Positions 1 to 7,777 of a DNA stretch of 41,509 bases are shown here, piece by piece (position 1 is the first letter of the stretch; the number at the start of each line of letters is the position of its first letter). The notes beneath the pieces are model-generated. The model was not told the DNA's origin, did no database searches, and saw only the letters and a list, made by a program, of their open reading frames with translations. The position numbers and the translations under genes are program-made. The stretch comes from Saprospiraceae bacterium. Lineage in GTDB: Bacteria > Bacteroidota > Bacteroidia > Chitinophagales > Saprospiraceae. Location of the stretch: NCBI GenBank assembly GCA_020629615.1, contig JAHDCZ010000017.1, forward strand, positions 1-41,509, given 5' to 3'.

Positions 1-2822
1 CTGCTCAAGCTGAGCTATTGGCGAGTATGTATGATGCCTCTTTAGATCAATTTACATCACACACATGGAAATCTAATTTTTATCCTAGCCTCATGTCCTT
101 ATTTCGTACGACTCCAGAAGGTTTTTATTATCAAGTAGCATCAGGAAAAGACAACTATTGGAGCCGAGTTCCCTATGATACGTACAGTCATCCACCTATA
201 TATCCAATCGATTTTAATTGGTTTGGATTTAATTTGTGGAGTGGCAATATACAGATACGAGGTTCACGCGGTATGAACAAAAATTATGCGATCGACGGTG
301 CTAGACCAATGATGAATGACATGGTTGACATGGAGAGCGCACCTATGAGTAAGGAAATGGATGCTGTAATGATTTCATCTGCTAAAAGCAAAGATCAGAG
401 TACTTCTGAAGCTGGTGGTTTTAGTCCAGATGAAGGCATTAATGATGATACAAATAATCCCGACGCAAAAGTACAAATCCGAGAAAATTTAAACGAAACC
501 GTTTTCTTTTACCCAAATCTAGAGACAGATGTGGACGGAAACATACTGATTGACTTCAAAATGAATGAAGCATTAACATCTTGGAAGTTTATGACATTTG
601 CTCATGACAAAGACTTTGCATTTGCTTATTCGGACAGAGAAATAGTGACCAAGAAGGACTTAATGATTCTTCCAAATACACCTAGATTTTTAAGACAAGG
701 AGATAAAATTAGCTATAGTGCAAAAGTTTCTAATATTTCAGATAGAAACCTTTCGGCTCGAGCCGAATTAAAAATATATGACGCAACTTCGATGCAAGAA
801 CTTCCATCGCTCTATGCTGGAGAAAACGCTCAAAATATCAAGATTTTGAAAGGAACCTCTGAAGAAGTTTCATGGGAACTAGAGATTCCTCAGAATATGC
901 TCAGTACTTTGGCGATCAAAACGATTATTACAAGTGATCAACATTCGGATGGAGAGCTTAATATAGTTCCCGTTTTGAGCAATCGACAATTGGTTACCGA
1001 GACACTAGCCATGAATGTCAAAAGTGGTGAACGAAAAACATTTGAAATAAAAGGCTATGCTAATAAACATAATTCTAGCACCTTAAGAGATCATAAACTC
1101 ACTCTAGAGTTTACATCCAATCCAGTATGGTATGCCGTGCAAGCCCTTCCGTATTTAATGGAATTTCCTCACGAGTGTTCCGAACAATTGATTAATCGGT
1201 ACTTTGCAAATCAATTGGCTGAAAATATCGTGAATTCCACACCAAAGATAAAAGCTGTATTTGATCAATGGAAAATCACCAATAGTGATGCCTTGAAAAG
1301 CAATTTGTTTAAGAACCAAGAATTGAAATCAGCATTGATCGAAGAAACGCCTTGGCTACTAAATGCGATGTCAGAAGATGAGCAAAAAAGAAATATCGCT
1401 CTTTTGTTTGACTTAAATACCATGAGCAACAACAAGAATGCGATCGTCAAAAAGTTAAGAGAACGACAATTAAGTAATGGCGGGTTTCCTTGGTTTGAAG
1501 GTCGTGACAATCAATACATTTCTCAATACATTGCTGAAAATATCGGTCACCTACAGAAGTTGAATATTCTGGATAAGTCACAAAATGACATGGAGCAAAT
1601 ATTAAGTTTGTTGATCCCTTATTTAGATCAAAGAATAAAAGATTCGTATGAAGATTTATTGAGAAGAAAAAGAAATTACAATCTAAAACTCAGCAATGAT
1701 CACTTAAGTTATTATGCCATTCATTATCTCTATGTTCGATCTTTCTTTAAAGAATATGAGATTGCCAAAGAGGTTCAAGAAGCGTATGATTATTACTATA
1801 ACCAAGCTTCCAAGTATTGGAATAATAAAAATTTATACTCCATGGGATTGATTGCTCTGTCGCAATCAAGATCAGGGGACATTCCCATAGCAAAAGAAAT
1901 TGCTGCGTCCGTCATGGAGAACAGTTTATATGACGAAGAGTTAGGCAGGTATTGGAAAATTAAGTCTGGTTATAATTGGTATCAAATGCCACTCGAAACG
2001 CAAAGTCTTTTTATTGAGATGTTTTGGGAACTTGATTTTCCGCAAAATGATATTGAGGACATGCAAATTTGGTTGCTGAAGAACAAACAAACCAATCGTT
2101 GGAGTACAACCAAATCAACTTCAGCCGCTATTTATGCCTTGCTGATCAATCAGAAAGAAGGAAAAACACAATGGATAGATAGTGATTCCAATCCAGAAAT
2201 TCGAATTGGGAATGATGAGCTGTCGTTTGAAAAGGAAAAAATCGAGGCGGGTACTGGTTATATCAAAAAGCAATTCCAAGGAGAAGACATGACACCTGAT
2301 AAAGCTAGAATTGAAGTGTACAATCCAAACGAGCATATTTCTTGGGGTGGAGCCTATTGGCAATATTTTGAAGACCTAGACAAAATCACTGATTTTCAAG
2401 AGACACCACTTACTATAAATAAGAAATTGTTTAAGCGAGAGATAACTGATCGTGGTGAGCGATTGATCGAAGTAAAAAATGATCCATTGAATGTAGGAGA
2501 TCAACTTATTGTCCGGATTGAATTACGCGTTGACCGAGAAATGGAATTTGTACATATGAAAGATATGCGATCCAGTGGTTTTGAACCCAAAAATGTTTTA
2601 AGTCAATACAAATGGCAAGATGGTCTTGGATATTATGAAAGTACCAAAGACTTGGCAACGCACTTTTTCTTTGATCAACTGCCAAAAGGGACCTTTGTTT
2701 TTGAATATGGTCTAAAAGTCCAACACAAGGGTGATTTTTCAAATGGAATTACGACGATCCAATGCATGTATGCCCCAGAATTTTCAAGTCATAGTTCTGG
2801 GATAAAATGCTTTGTAAAATAA
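1..2822 (+). CDS. Alpha-2-macroglobulin family protein, 3' part (5' end outside window)
   Basis: The frame is open from the first bases of the window, so the gene starts upstream; 934 residues from the first possible start codon (TTG at 18) are visible. Numbering from there, residues 154-230 match the A2M core domain (ENLNETVFFYPNL, then the EALTSWKFM stretch). A thioester-type motif C387-S-E-Q follows (codon 1176-1178), after PHE, and then an alpha-helical toroid-like region with SNGGFPWFEGR at about 490. The C-terminal 200 residues look like the receptor-binding/MG10 part. Residues 78-96 (IQIRGSRG...YAIDGARP) resemble a TonB-receptor plug motif. Bacterial A2Ms are periplasmic or envelope protease traps; the thioester would capture attacking proteases. 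The export signal cannot be seen because the N-terminus is missing. The family call is firm; the role in this organism is inferred. Confidence 0.9.
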   Translation, partial: AQAELLASMYDASLDQFTSHTWKSNFYPSLMSLFRTTPEGFYYQVASGKDNYWSRVPYDTYSHPPIYPIDFNWFGFNLWSGNIQIRGSRGMNKNYAIDGARPMMNDMVDMESAPMSKEMDAVMISSAKSKDQSTSEAGGFSPDEGINDDTNNPDAKVQIRENLNETVFFYPNLETDVDGNILIDFKMNEALTSWKFMTFAHDKDFAFAYSDREIVTKKDLMILPNTPRFLRQGDKISYSAKVSNISDRNLSARAELKIYDATSMQELPSLYAGENAQNIKILKGTSEEVSWELEIPQNMLSTLAIKTIITSDQHSDGELNIVPVLSNRQLVTETLAMNVKSGERKTFEIKGYANKHNSSTLRDHKLTLEFTSNPVWYAVQALPYLMEFPHECSEQLINRYFANQLAENIVNSTPKIKAVFDQWKITNSDALKSNLFKNQELKSALIEETPWLLNAMSEDEQKRNIALLFDLNTMSNNKNAIVKKLRERQLSNGGFPWFEGRDNQYISQYIAENIGHLQKLNILDKSQNDMEQILSLLIPYLDQRIKDSYEDLLRRKRNYNLKLSNDHLSYYAIHYLYVRSFFKEYEIAKEVQEAYDYYYNQASKYWNNKNLYSMGLIALSQSRSGDIPIAKEIAASVMENSLYDEELGRYWKIKSGYNWYQMPLETQSLFIEMFWELDFPQNDIEDMQIWLLKNKQTNRWSTTKSTSAAIYALLINQKEGKTQWIDSDSNPEIRIGNDELSFEKEKIEAGTGYIKKQFQGEDMTPDKARIEVYNPNEHISWGGAYWQYFEDLDKITDFQETPLTINKKLFKREITDRGERLIEVKNDPLNVGDQLIVRIELRVDREMEFVHMKDMRSSGFEPKNVLSQYKWQDGLGYYESTKDLATHFFFDQLPKGTFVFEYGLKVQHKGDFSNGITTIQCMYAPEFSSHSSGIKCFVK

Positions 2823-2915
2823 ACTTGTATAGACATTAAAGTATTTTATCGATTTTTTACACTACATGGAACATTTAAAGAATATCTTGGTGTTTTATAG
2901 AAAAAGTAATCATAG

Positions 2916-3560
2916 ATGGCAAAAAAGAAAAATTCTGAAGATCTAAAAGATAATGCAAATAGAATCATTAAAAATCATATGATTTGGTCTATGGGAGCAG
3001 GATTTATTCCCGTACCGATTGCTGATTTTTTTGCAGTAAGTGCTATGCAACTCGACATGATTCGCCAGTTGAGTAATGTTTATGAAATTGATTTTGAAGA
3101 AACCAAGGGTAAAGCGATAATTACTGCTTTGGCAGGATCGAGTCTAGCTCGAATGGGAGCTTCGGCTGTAAAATTTATTCCTGGAGTTGGAACAATGTTG
3201 GGTAGTTTATCTTTAGCGGTTTTATCTGGTGCCTCAACTTATGCGCTAGGGGAGGTGTTTAAAAAACACTTTGAAACCGGTGGGACTTTTCTCGATTTTG
3301 ATCCATCACGTTTGATGAAATACTACAATGAAAAATTTGAAAAGGGCAAGGATCTTGCACGTGAAATGAAGAAAAAGCACGATGAAGGACAGTCTAGTTT
3401 TGTGGAGCCCGTCAAATTAGAGAAGGCAAATAATGATGCTATTCCCGAGGCCGATAAAAGTATCGTCGATAAGTTAAAAGATCTAGCACAACTGAAAAAA
3501 GATGGCATTCTTTCAGATGAAGAGTTTGAGGCGCTGAAGAAAAAAATAATTTCAGCGTAG
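2916..3560 (+). CDS. DUF697 (YcjF-like) membrane-associated protein with C-terminal SHOCT domain
   Basis: This 214-residue protein has a DUF697-type core at residues 14-120: IIKNHMIWSMGAGFIPVPIADF, then two glycine/alanine-rich hydrophobic helices (about 68-82 and 88-112) that may insert into or lie on the membrane. A charged linker (135-182) leads to a short SHOCT-like helical hairpin at 183-212 (LKDLAQLKKDGILSDEEFEALKKKI). SHOCT modules are short C-terminal oligomerisation or binding modules. In other proteins DUF697 is often joined to a GTPase domain, but no P-loop is present here. It begins 93 bases after the A2M gene and ends 2 bases from the convergent oxidoreductase gene, with no terminator visible. 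The biochemical function is unknown. Confidence 0.75.
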   Translation: MAKKKNSEDLKDNANRIIKNHMIWSMGAGFIPVPIADFFAVSAMQLDMIRQLSNVYEIDFEETKGKAIITALAGSSLARMGASAVKFIPGVGTMLGSLSLAVLSGASTYALGEVFKKHFETGGTFLDFDPSRLMKYYNEKFEKGKDLAREMKKKHDEGQSSFVEPVKLEKANNDAIPEADKSIVDKLKDLAQLKKDGILSDEEFEALKKKIISA

Positions 3561-3562
3561 TT

Positions 3563-4645
3563 CTATGCTTCCTTAACGAAGCTTGGCCATTTTCTCATAT
3601 ACTGAATAAATTTTGGGCTGAGTCCCTGTCCAATTAAGTACTCTTCTGAAACCGGAGTTTGTGCTGATTTAAAATTTGAGTCTTCACATACTTTTATTGG
3701 AAAGTCATGATGAAGTATGCCCGATCTTCCGACACTTACAAAATCTACTCCTGCATTTATAACATTTTTTACATCTTCTGCTGTTCTGATCTTTCCCGCC
3801 ACTGTAAACAAGACTTTTTTATAGTCTAATTCAGTAAAATGTCTGAGTAAGGATTTATAACGATATTTTTCATCCTCAGCATCTTTAAAAACATCCCACA
3901 AAGAAATATCAAGAAAATCAATTTTATTCTCTTCAACGAGCTGTTGACAAACTTCCTTTATCTCGTTAATGTCCATACCAAATCGTTCAGGTGAAAGTCG
4001 AACTCCTAGTAAGAATTCATCTCCACATTCCTTTCTAATAGCTTCCACTAGTTCAAAAAGTAAACGAGAACGATTATATAGATTACCACCATAATCATCA
4101 TCTCTTTTGTTGATTTCCGAACTTAAAAATTGAGAAATAATATATCCATGAGCGCCATGTATTTCGACACCGTCATATCCAGATTTTTTAGCTCTTAGTG
4201 CTGCATCAACAAAAGCTTTTCTCAATTCAATGATTTCATCCGGACTCATTTCACGTGCTCCGAATTTTATATTTTCTGAAGGACATAAAGGTGATTGACG
4301 GATTAATTCCTTGGGAGAACGCATTCCAGCATGATGCAATTGAATGACCGCTAGACTTCCATATTTCTTTATTTCGGAGCTCAATCTCTGATGCCCTTCA
4401 ATGTGATTATCAGAAAAAATCCCTAACTGTCCAGGAAATCCTTTCCCATTCTCATGAACATGGGATGCACAAGTCATGACCAAACCAAACTGGCCTTGAG
4501 CTCTCATTGTCAGCCATTGATATTCTTCTTCGGAAAGAACACCATTTTCTAAGCTTTGAGAATTTGTCATAGGTGCCAGCATAAATCGGTTTTTCATAAT
4601 GACACCACATTTAAATAGCAGATTGTCCGTTAATTTCTTGGTCAT
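3563..4645 (-). CDS. Old Yellow Enzyme family NADH:flavin oxidoreductase
   Basis: This 360-residue protein is a TIM-barrel FMN-dependent oxidoreductase of the OYE/NemA/2,4-dienoyl-CoA reductase group. Visible marks are the N-terminal KNRFMLAPMTN (18-28), QLHHAGMRS (102-110), the active-site segment VEIHGAHGYIISQFLS (160-175) with the His163/His166 pair that binds substrate carbonyls and the proton-donor Tyr168, then RDDDYGGNLYNRSR (181-194), and a C-terminal phosphate-binding part with DFVSVGRSGI. The length fits the single-domain OYE form, without the Fe-S and FAD domains of dienoyl-CoA reductase. It probably reduces activated alkenes (enones, possibly nitro compounds or quinones) in the cytosol using NAD(P)H; the physiological substrate cannot be read from sequence. 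It lies 47 bases downstream of tsaD on the same strand and may be co-transcribed. Confidence 0.9.
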   Translation of the reverse strand: MTKKLTDNLLFKCGVIMKNRFMLAPMTNSQSLENGVLSEEEYQWLTMRAQGQFGLVMTCASHVHENGKGFPGQLGIFSDNHIEGHQRLSSEIKKYGSLAVIQLHHAGMRSPKELIRQSPLCPSENIKFGAREMSPDEIIELRKAFVDAALRAKKSGYDGVEIHGAHGYIISQFLSSEINKRDDDYGGNLYNRSRLLFELVEAIRKECGDEFLLGVRLSPERFGMDINEIKEVCQQLVEENKIDFLDISLWDVFKDAEDEKYRYKSLLRHFTELDYKKVLFTVAGKIRTAEDVKNVINAGVDFVSVGRSGILHHDFPIKVCEDSNFKSAQTPVSEEYLIGQGLSPKFIQYMRKWPSFVKEA

Positions 4646-4692
4646 AATGATCTGTTTTTGCTCTAGGAAACTAGTTCAAACATCGTTAATTC

Positions 4693-5706
4693 TTACCATT
4701 CCAACCTAGGATCGGGTCTTATGGATTGGTCAGTAAACTCTCCTGCTTTTGCTTTGTAATACGCAGCTACACCGATCATTCCAGCATTATCCGTACAATA
4801 AGCCATTTTGGGTATATAGGCATTCCATGCTCGCTCTTCACACTTTTCTTTAAGTGCTTGACGTAAAGCTGAATTAGCTGAAACGCCACCTGCAATCCCA
4901 AGTTCTTGGATTCCAAACTCAAGGGCAGCTTTTTCAAACTTATTCATTAATATACTCACTATTCGATCTTGAATCGAAGCACATAAATCGTTCTTATTAC
5001 TTTCAATAAAGGCAGGATCTTCTTTTAGACGCTTTTGTAAAAAATATAAAACAGACGTTTTTAATCCGCTGAAACTGAAATCATGTCCCTCAATATTTGG
5101 TTCGGTAAACTCATATTTATTACTACCTAATTTGGCCAGTTTATCAATTTCAGGACCTGAAGGATAGGGTAATCCCATCATTTTTCCACATTTATCAAAT
5201 GCTTCTCCGGCAGCATCATCTATGGTGGTTCCAATAATTTCCATATCAAGAAAATCTTCTACTAATACGATTTGCGTGTGTCCTCCAGAAACAGTTAAAC
5301 ACAAAAATGGAAAATTAGGCTTCGGATCTTCCGCAAATAATGCAAGAACATGAGCTTGCATGTGATGTACTTCAATGATCGGAATGTTTAAGCTTAACGC
5401 CAAGGATTTTGCAAATGTGACTCCAACCAGTAGACTACCTAAAAGACCAGGTCCACGAGTAAAAGCAATGGCTGTAAGATCACTTTTAGTCAAATTAGCC
5501 ACTTTCAAAGCGCGATCGACGACAGGAACAATGTTAATTTGGTGCTGTCGTGAAGCTAATTCTGGTACAACTCCTCCATATTGTCTATGAACCTCTTGAG
5601 TGGCTGTAATATTGCTCAAAACGACACCATCCTTAACTATAGCCGCAGATGTGTCGTCACATGAAGATTCTATGGCTAGGATAATATGTACTTTGTCTTT
5701 CATCAA
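4693..5706 (-). CDS. tsaD: tRNA N6-adenosine threonylcarbamoyltransferase TsaD
   Basis: TsaD transfers the threonylcarbamoyl group to A37 of ANN-decoding tRNAs (t6A), working with TsaB, TsaE and TsaC in bacteria. This 337-residue protein has the ASKHA-fold signature from the start: ILAIESSCDDTSAAIV (9-24), ELASRQHQ (49-56), the metal-binding HMQAH (His115/His119), TVSGGHTQI (138-146), the DDAAGEAFDK stretch (163-172) and GGVSANSALR near residue 273. The length is normal for the bacterial protein (E. coli 337). Two consecutive Met codons open the gene (5704-5706 and 5701-5703); either could be used. It diverges from the gene at 5831, so the 124-base gap should hold promoters for both, but I see no convincing TAnnTTTG match for tsaD. 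The OYE gene follows downstream. Confidence 0.97.
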   Translation of the reverse strand: MMKDKVHIILAIESSCDDTSAAIVKDGVVLSNITATQEVHRQYGGVVPELASRQHQINIVPVVDRALKVANLTKSDLTAIAFTRGPGLLGSLLVGVTFAKSLALSLNIPIIEVHHMQAHVLALFAEDPKPNFPFLCLTVSGGHTQIVLVEDFLDMEIIGTTIDDAAGEAFDKCGKMMGLPYPSGPEIDKLAKLGSNKYEFTEPNIEGHDFSFSGLKTSVLYFLQKRLKEDPAFIESNKNDLCASIQDRIVSILMNKFEKAALEFGIQELGIAGGVSANSALRQALKEKCEERAWNAYIPKMAYCTDNAGMIGVAAYYKAKAGEFTDQSIRPDPRLEW

Positions 5707-5830
5707 AATTCAAAAATGAGATGCGAATTAAGGGAATTCTTTTAAAAATTTGTATAATTGTACGCACCAAAGATCTGATTTTTAACATCAGTAATCCTTG
5801 ATAACTTAATACTATTTCAAATAAAGCTGA

Positions 5831-6415
5831 ATGAGAAACATATTCAACGTAATATTAATATTATTAATTGCTTTTTTAGCCTATTTGCTTTACGCGAATG
5901 TTAAAGAGCCTATAGCTTTTCAAGCAGAGAAAAAATTGAGAAAAGATGCAGTTACTGCTCAATTGGACAAAATCCGAAAATCTCAAGAAATGTTTAGAGG
6001 AATCACTGGCGAATTCGCCAAAGATTTTGACACATTAGCATATGTTCTCAAAAATGATAGTTTCAAAATCGAAAACATTGTCGAAGATCCTTCTGACCCG
6101 TCAAATACCGAGTTATTCAAAACAATAGTTTCGTATATCTATGCAAAGGATTCTGTCGAAACACTTGGATTTAATCTCGATTCAATAAAGTATATTCCAT
6201 ATACTGACGGCGGTATTTTTAACATGGAGGCTGATACCCTAACATATCAAAAAACTTTAGTTTCTGTAGTTGAAGTAGGTACTAAGTGGAAAAATTTTAT
6301 GGGAGAATATGCAGATCCTAAGTTTCAAAAGTATGATCAATCATATGATCCTAACAAAACAATTAAGTTTGGCGATCTCTCGAAACCAAATTTAGGGGGT
6401 AATTGGGAACGTTAA
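5831..6415 (+). CDS. Conserved membrane-anchored protein of unknown function
   Basis: I do not recognise a named family. The 194-residue protein begins with one hydrophobic segment (residues 4-23, IFNVILILLIAFLAYLLYAN), probably an uncleaved N-terminal anchor, followed by a soluble extracytoplasmic domain. Residues 33-70 (EKKLRKDAVTAQLDKIRKSQ, then FRGITGEFAKDFDTLAYVL) recall the helix-plus-loop start of type II/IV pseudopilin-like proteins, but no prepilin peptidase site is visible, so that likeness is only inference. The stop codon directly abuts the ATG of the DUF3822 gene (TAA at 6413-6415, ATG at 6416), which suggests translational coupling. The two genes and rsmD then form one transcription unit. 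It may be an envelope protein carried along with DUF3822. Confidence 0.7.
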   Translation: MRNIFNVILILLIAFLAYLLYANVKEPIAFQAEKKLRKDAVTAQLDKIRKSQEMFRGITGEFAKDFDTLAYVLKNDSFKIENIVEDPSDPSNTELFKTIVSYIYAKDSVETLGFNLDSIKYIPYTDGGIFNMEADTLTYQKTLVSVVEVGTKWKNFMGEYADPKFQKYDQSYDPNKTIKFGDLSKPNLGGNWER

Positions 6416-7189
6416 ATGACCGATAACAAATTATTGATTTACAAAGATTTAAAGCTGTCCATTGTGTTTAGCGTGGACAGTTTTTTTTATATGCTTGTAG
6501 ATGATCAAGGAACAATTGTAAAAGATGGTTACTTTGATAAAGTACTAGATGGTGTTGAAGCTGTTAAAGATTTTTCAGATCTTGTTCATAAGAGTATTCT
6601 ATGTTATAAAGGAACTCCGTTTACACATATTCCCGTAGATGATTTTGATCCCAAACACTTAAAGGACTACCTTGCTACTATCTCTTTCCTTAATGATGCA
6701 TGGTCATTGCATTATGAAAATGTGATTGATCTTCCGCTATTTACATGTTATGCGATAGAAAAAAGAACTCTTTCAAACATAAAAACCATCCCAGGAAATC
6801 ATGAAATAAAACATATTTCAACTTGCTTTATAAAACATTTTGTTGCTGACAGCTCAAAAAAGATCATGTGTTTTGTAGATAAAAATAGCATTCACATACT
6901 GGTCTGTATTGACAATAAACTCAAGTTATACAATCAATACAAAGCAAAATTACTAAAAGATATCATTTACTTCATTCTACTTGCATATCAAGAATTGGGA
7001 TTGAATAGAGAAACCGAAACCCTTTGGTTGGCTGGAAGTCTGAGTAAAGATTCAAAGCTCTTTGACTCAATTTATCAATATATCAGACATGTAGATTTTA
7101 TCGATATTTCGGATAAATTGAAACATAAGAATCAAAAGCCAAGTCATTATTATTTAGATGCCTATGTTAGTTCGTTATGCGCATTATAG
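6416..7189 (+). CDS. DUF3822 family protein
   Basis: This 257-residue protein resembles the Bacteroidota-specific DUF3822 family, which commonly sits just before rsmD. What can be seen is an N-terminal beta-rich half (LSIVFSVDSFFYMLVDDQG at 14-32), a central segment with an IKTIPGNHEIKHIST stretch (about 121-135), and a second half with a strand-helix pattern ending in YYLDAYVSSLCAL. No signal peptide or membrane segment is present, so it is probably cytosolic. It abuts the preceding gene without a gap and overlaps rsmD by 13 bases in another frame, a strong sign of coupled translation. No catalytic motif is recognisable and the function is unknown; the conserved neighbourhood with rsmD suggests a link to ribosome or RNA metabolism, which is inference only. 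Confidence 0.75.
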   Translation: MTDNKLLIYKDLKLSIVFSVDSFFYMLVDDQGTIVKDGYFDKVLDGVEAVKDFSDLVHKSILCYKGTPFTHIPVDDFDPKHLKDYLATISFLNDAWSLHYENVIDLPLFTCYAIEKRTLSNIKTIPGNHEIKHISTCFIKHFVADSSKKIMCFVDKNSIHILVCIDNKLKLYNQYKAKLLKDIIYFILLAYQELGLNRETETLWLAGSLSKDSKLFDSIYQYIRHVDFIDISDKLKHKNQKPSHYYLDAYVSSLCAL

Positions 7190-7737
7190 GAGGAGAATTT
7201 GGTGGCAGAAAATTCTATCCACCTGCCAAAAATTGGCCAACCAGACCAACAACTGACTTTTCAAAGGAGGGACTCTATAATATTTTATTAAATCGGATTG
7301 ATTTTGAGAAGGTGGTCATGTTGGATTTATTTGGTGGCACTGGCAATCATTGTTATGAATTTATATCTAGAGGGTGTCAAAACGCCACTTATGTCGATCG
7401 ATTTCATGGATGCATTAGTTTTGTAAAGAAAATATCAGCCGAACTAAAAATCGAATCCAAGATCAATATTGTTAAAGCTGATGTATTGAAATTTATAGCC
7501 CAATCTAAAAAATCCTATGATTATATTTTTGCAGGACCGCCATATGGAATGAAGGAACTAGATACGATTCCTGATAGAGTCTTTAAAAACGAATTATTAG
7601 CATCAAATGGTCTTTTTGTTCTGGAGCACAACCCAAATCATAGTTTTGAAGATCATCCTAATTTTGAGCAAGCTCGAAATTATGGCTCAACAATCTTTAG
7701 TTTTTTCAGAAATACTAATGATCTGAAAGCTAAATAA
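7177..7737 (+). CDS. rsmD: 16S rRNA (guanine(966)-N2)-methyltransferase RsmD, with altered motif IV
   Basis: RsmD methylates N2 of G966 in 16S rRNA using S-adenosylmethionine. The 186-residue protein has the family N-terminus MRIIGGEFGGRKF, the RPTTDFSKEGLYNIL stretch (23-37), the SAM-binding motif I LDLFGGTGN (49-57), the acidic strand VDRF (73-76), and the C-terminal LEHNPNHSF and YGSTIFSFF patterns seen in Bacteroidota members. The catalytic motif IV, normally DPPY/F, reads A119-G-P-P-Y here: the acidic residue is glycine (codon GGA at 7534-7536). This Asp/Asn/Ser normally contacts the target amino group, so activity may be reduced or the active site altered. The gene overlaps DUF3822 by 13 bases and argS follows 40 bases later. 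The family call is firm; catalytic competence is uncertain. Confidence 0.92.
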   Translation: MRIIGGEFGGRKFYPPAKNWPTRPTTDFSKEGLYNILLNRIDFEKVVMLDLFGGTGNHCYEFISRGCQNATYVDRFHGCISFVKKISAELKIESKINIVKADVLKFIAQSKKSYDYIFAGPPYGMKELDTIPDRVFKNELLASNGLFVLEHNPNHSFEDHPNFEQARNYGSTIFSFFRNTNDLKAK

Positions 7738-7753
7738 TGCTTAGCTAAAATCA

Positions 7754-7761
7754 TATCTTTG
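7754..7761 (+). promoter_or_regulatory. TAnnTTTG promoter element upstream of argS
   Basis: The sequence TATCTTTG matches the Bacteroidota -7 consensus TAnnTTTG and ends 16 bases before the argS ATG at 7778, implying a leader of only about 10 bases. No clear -33 TTTG is seen. It lies in the 40-base gap after rsmD, so argS and glnS can be transcribed separately from the rsmD unit. Confidence 0.55.
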
Positions 7762-7777
7762 CTTCCAGAATCGAGAT

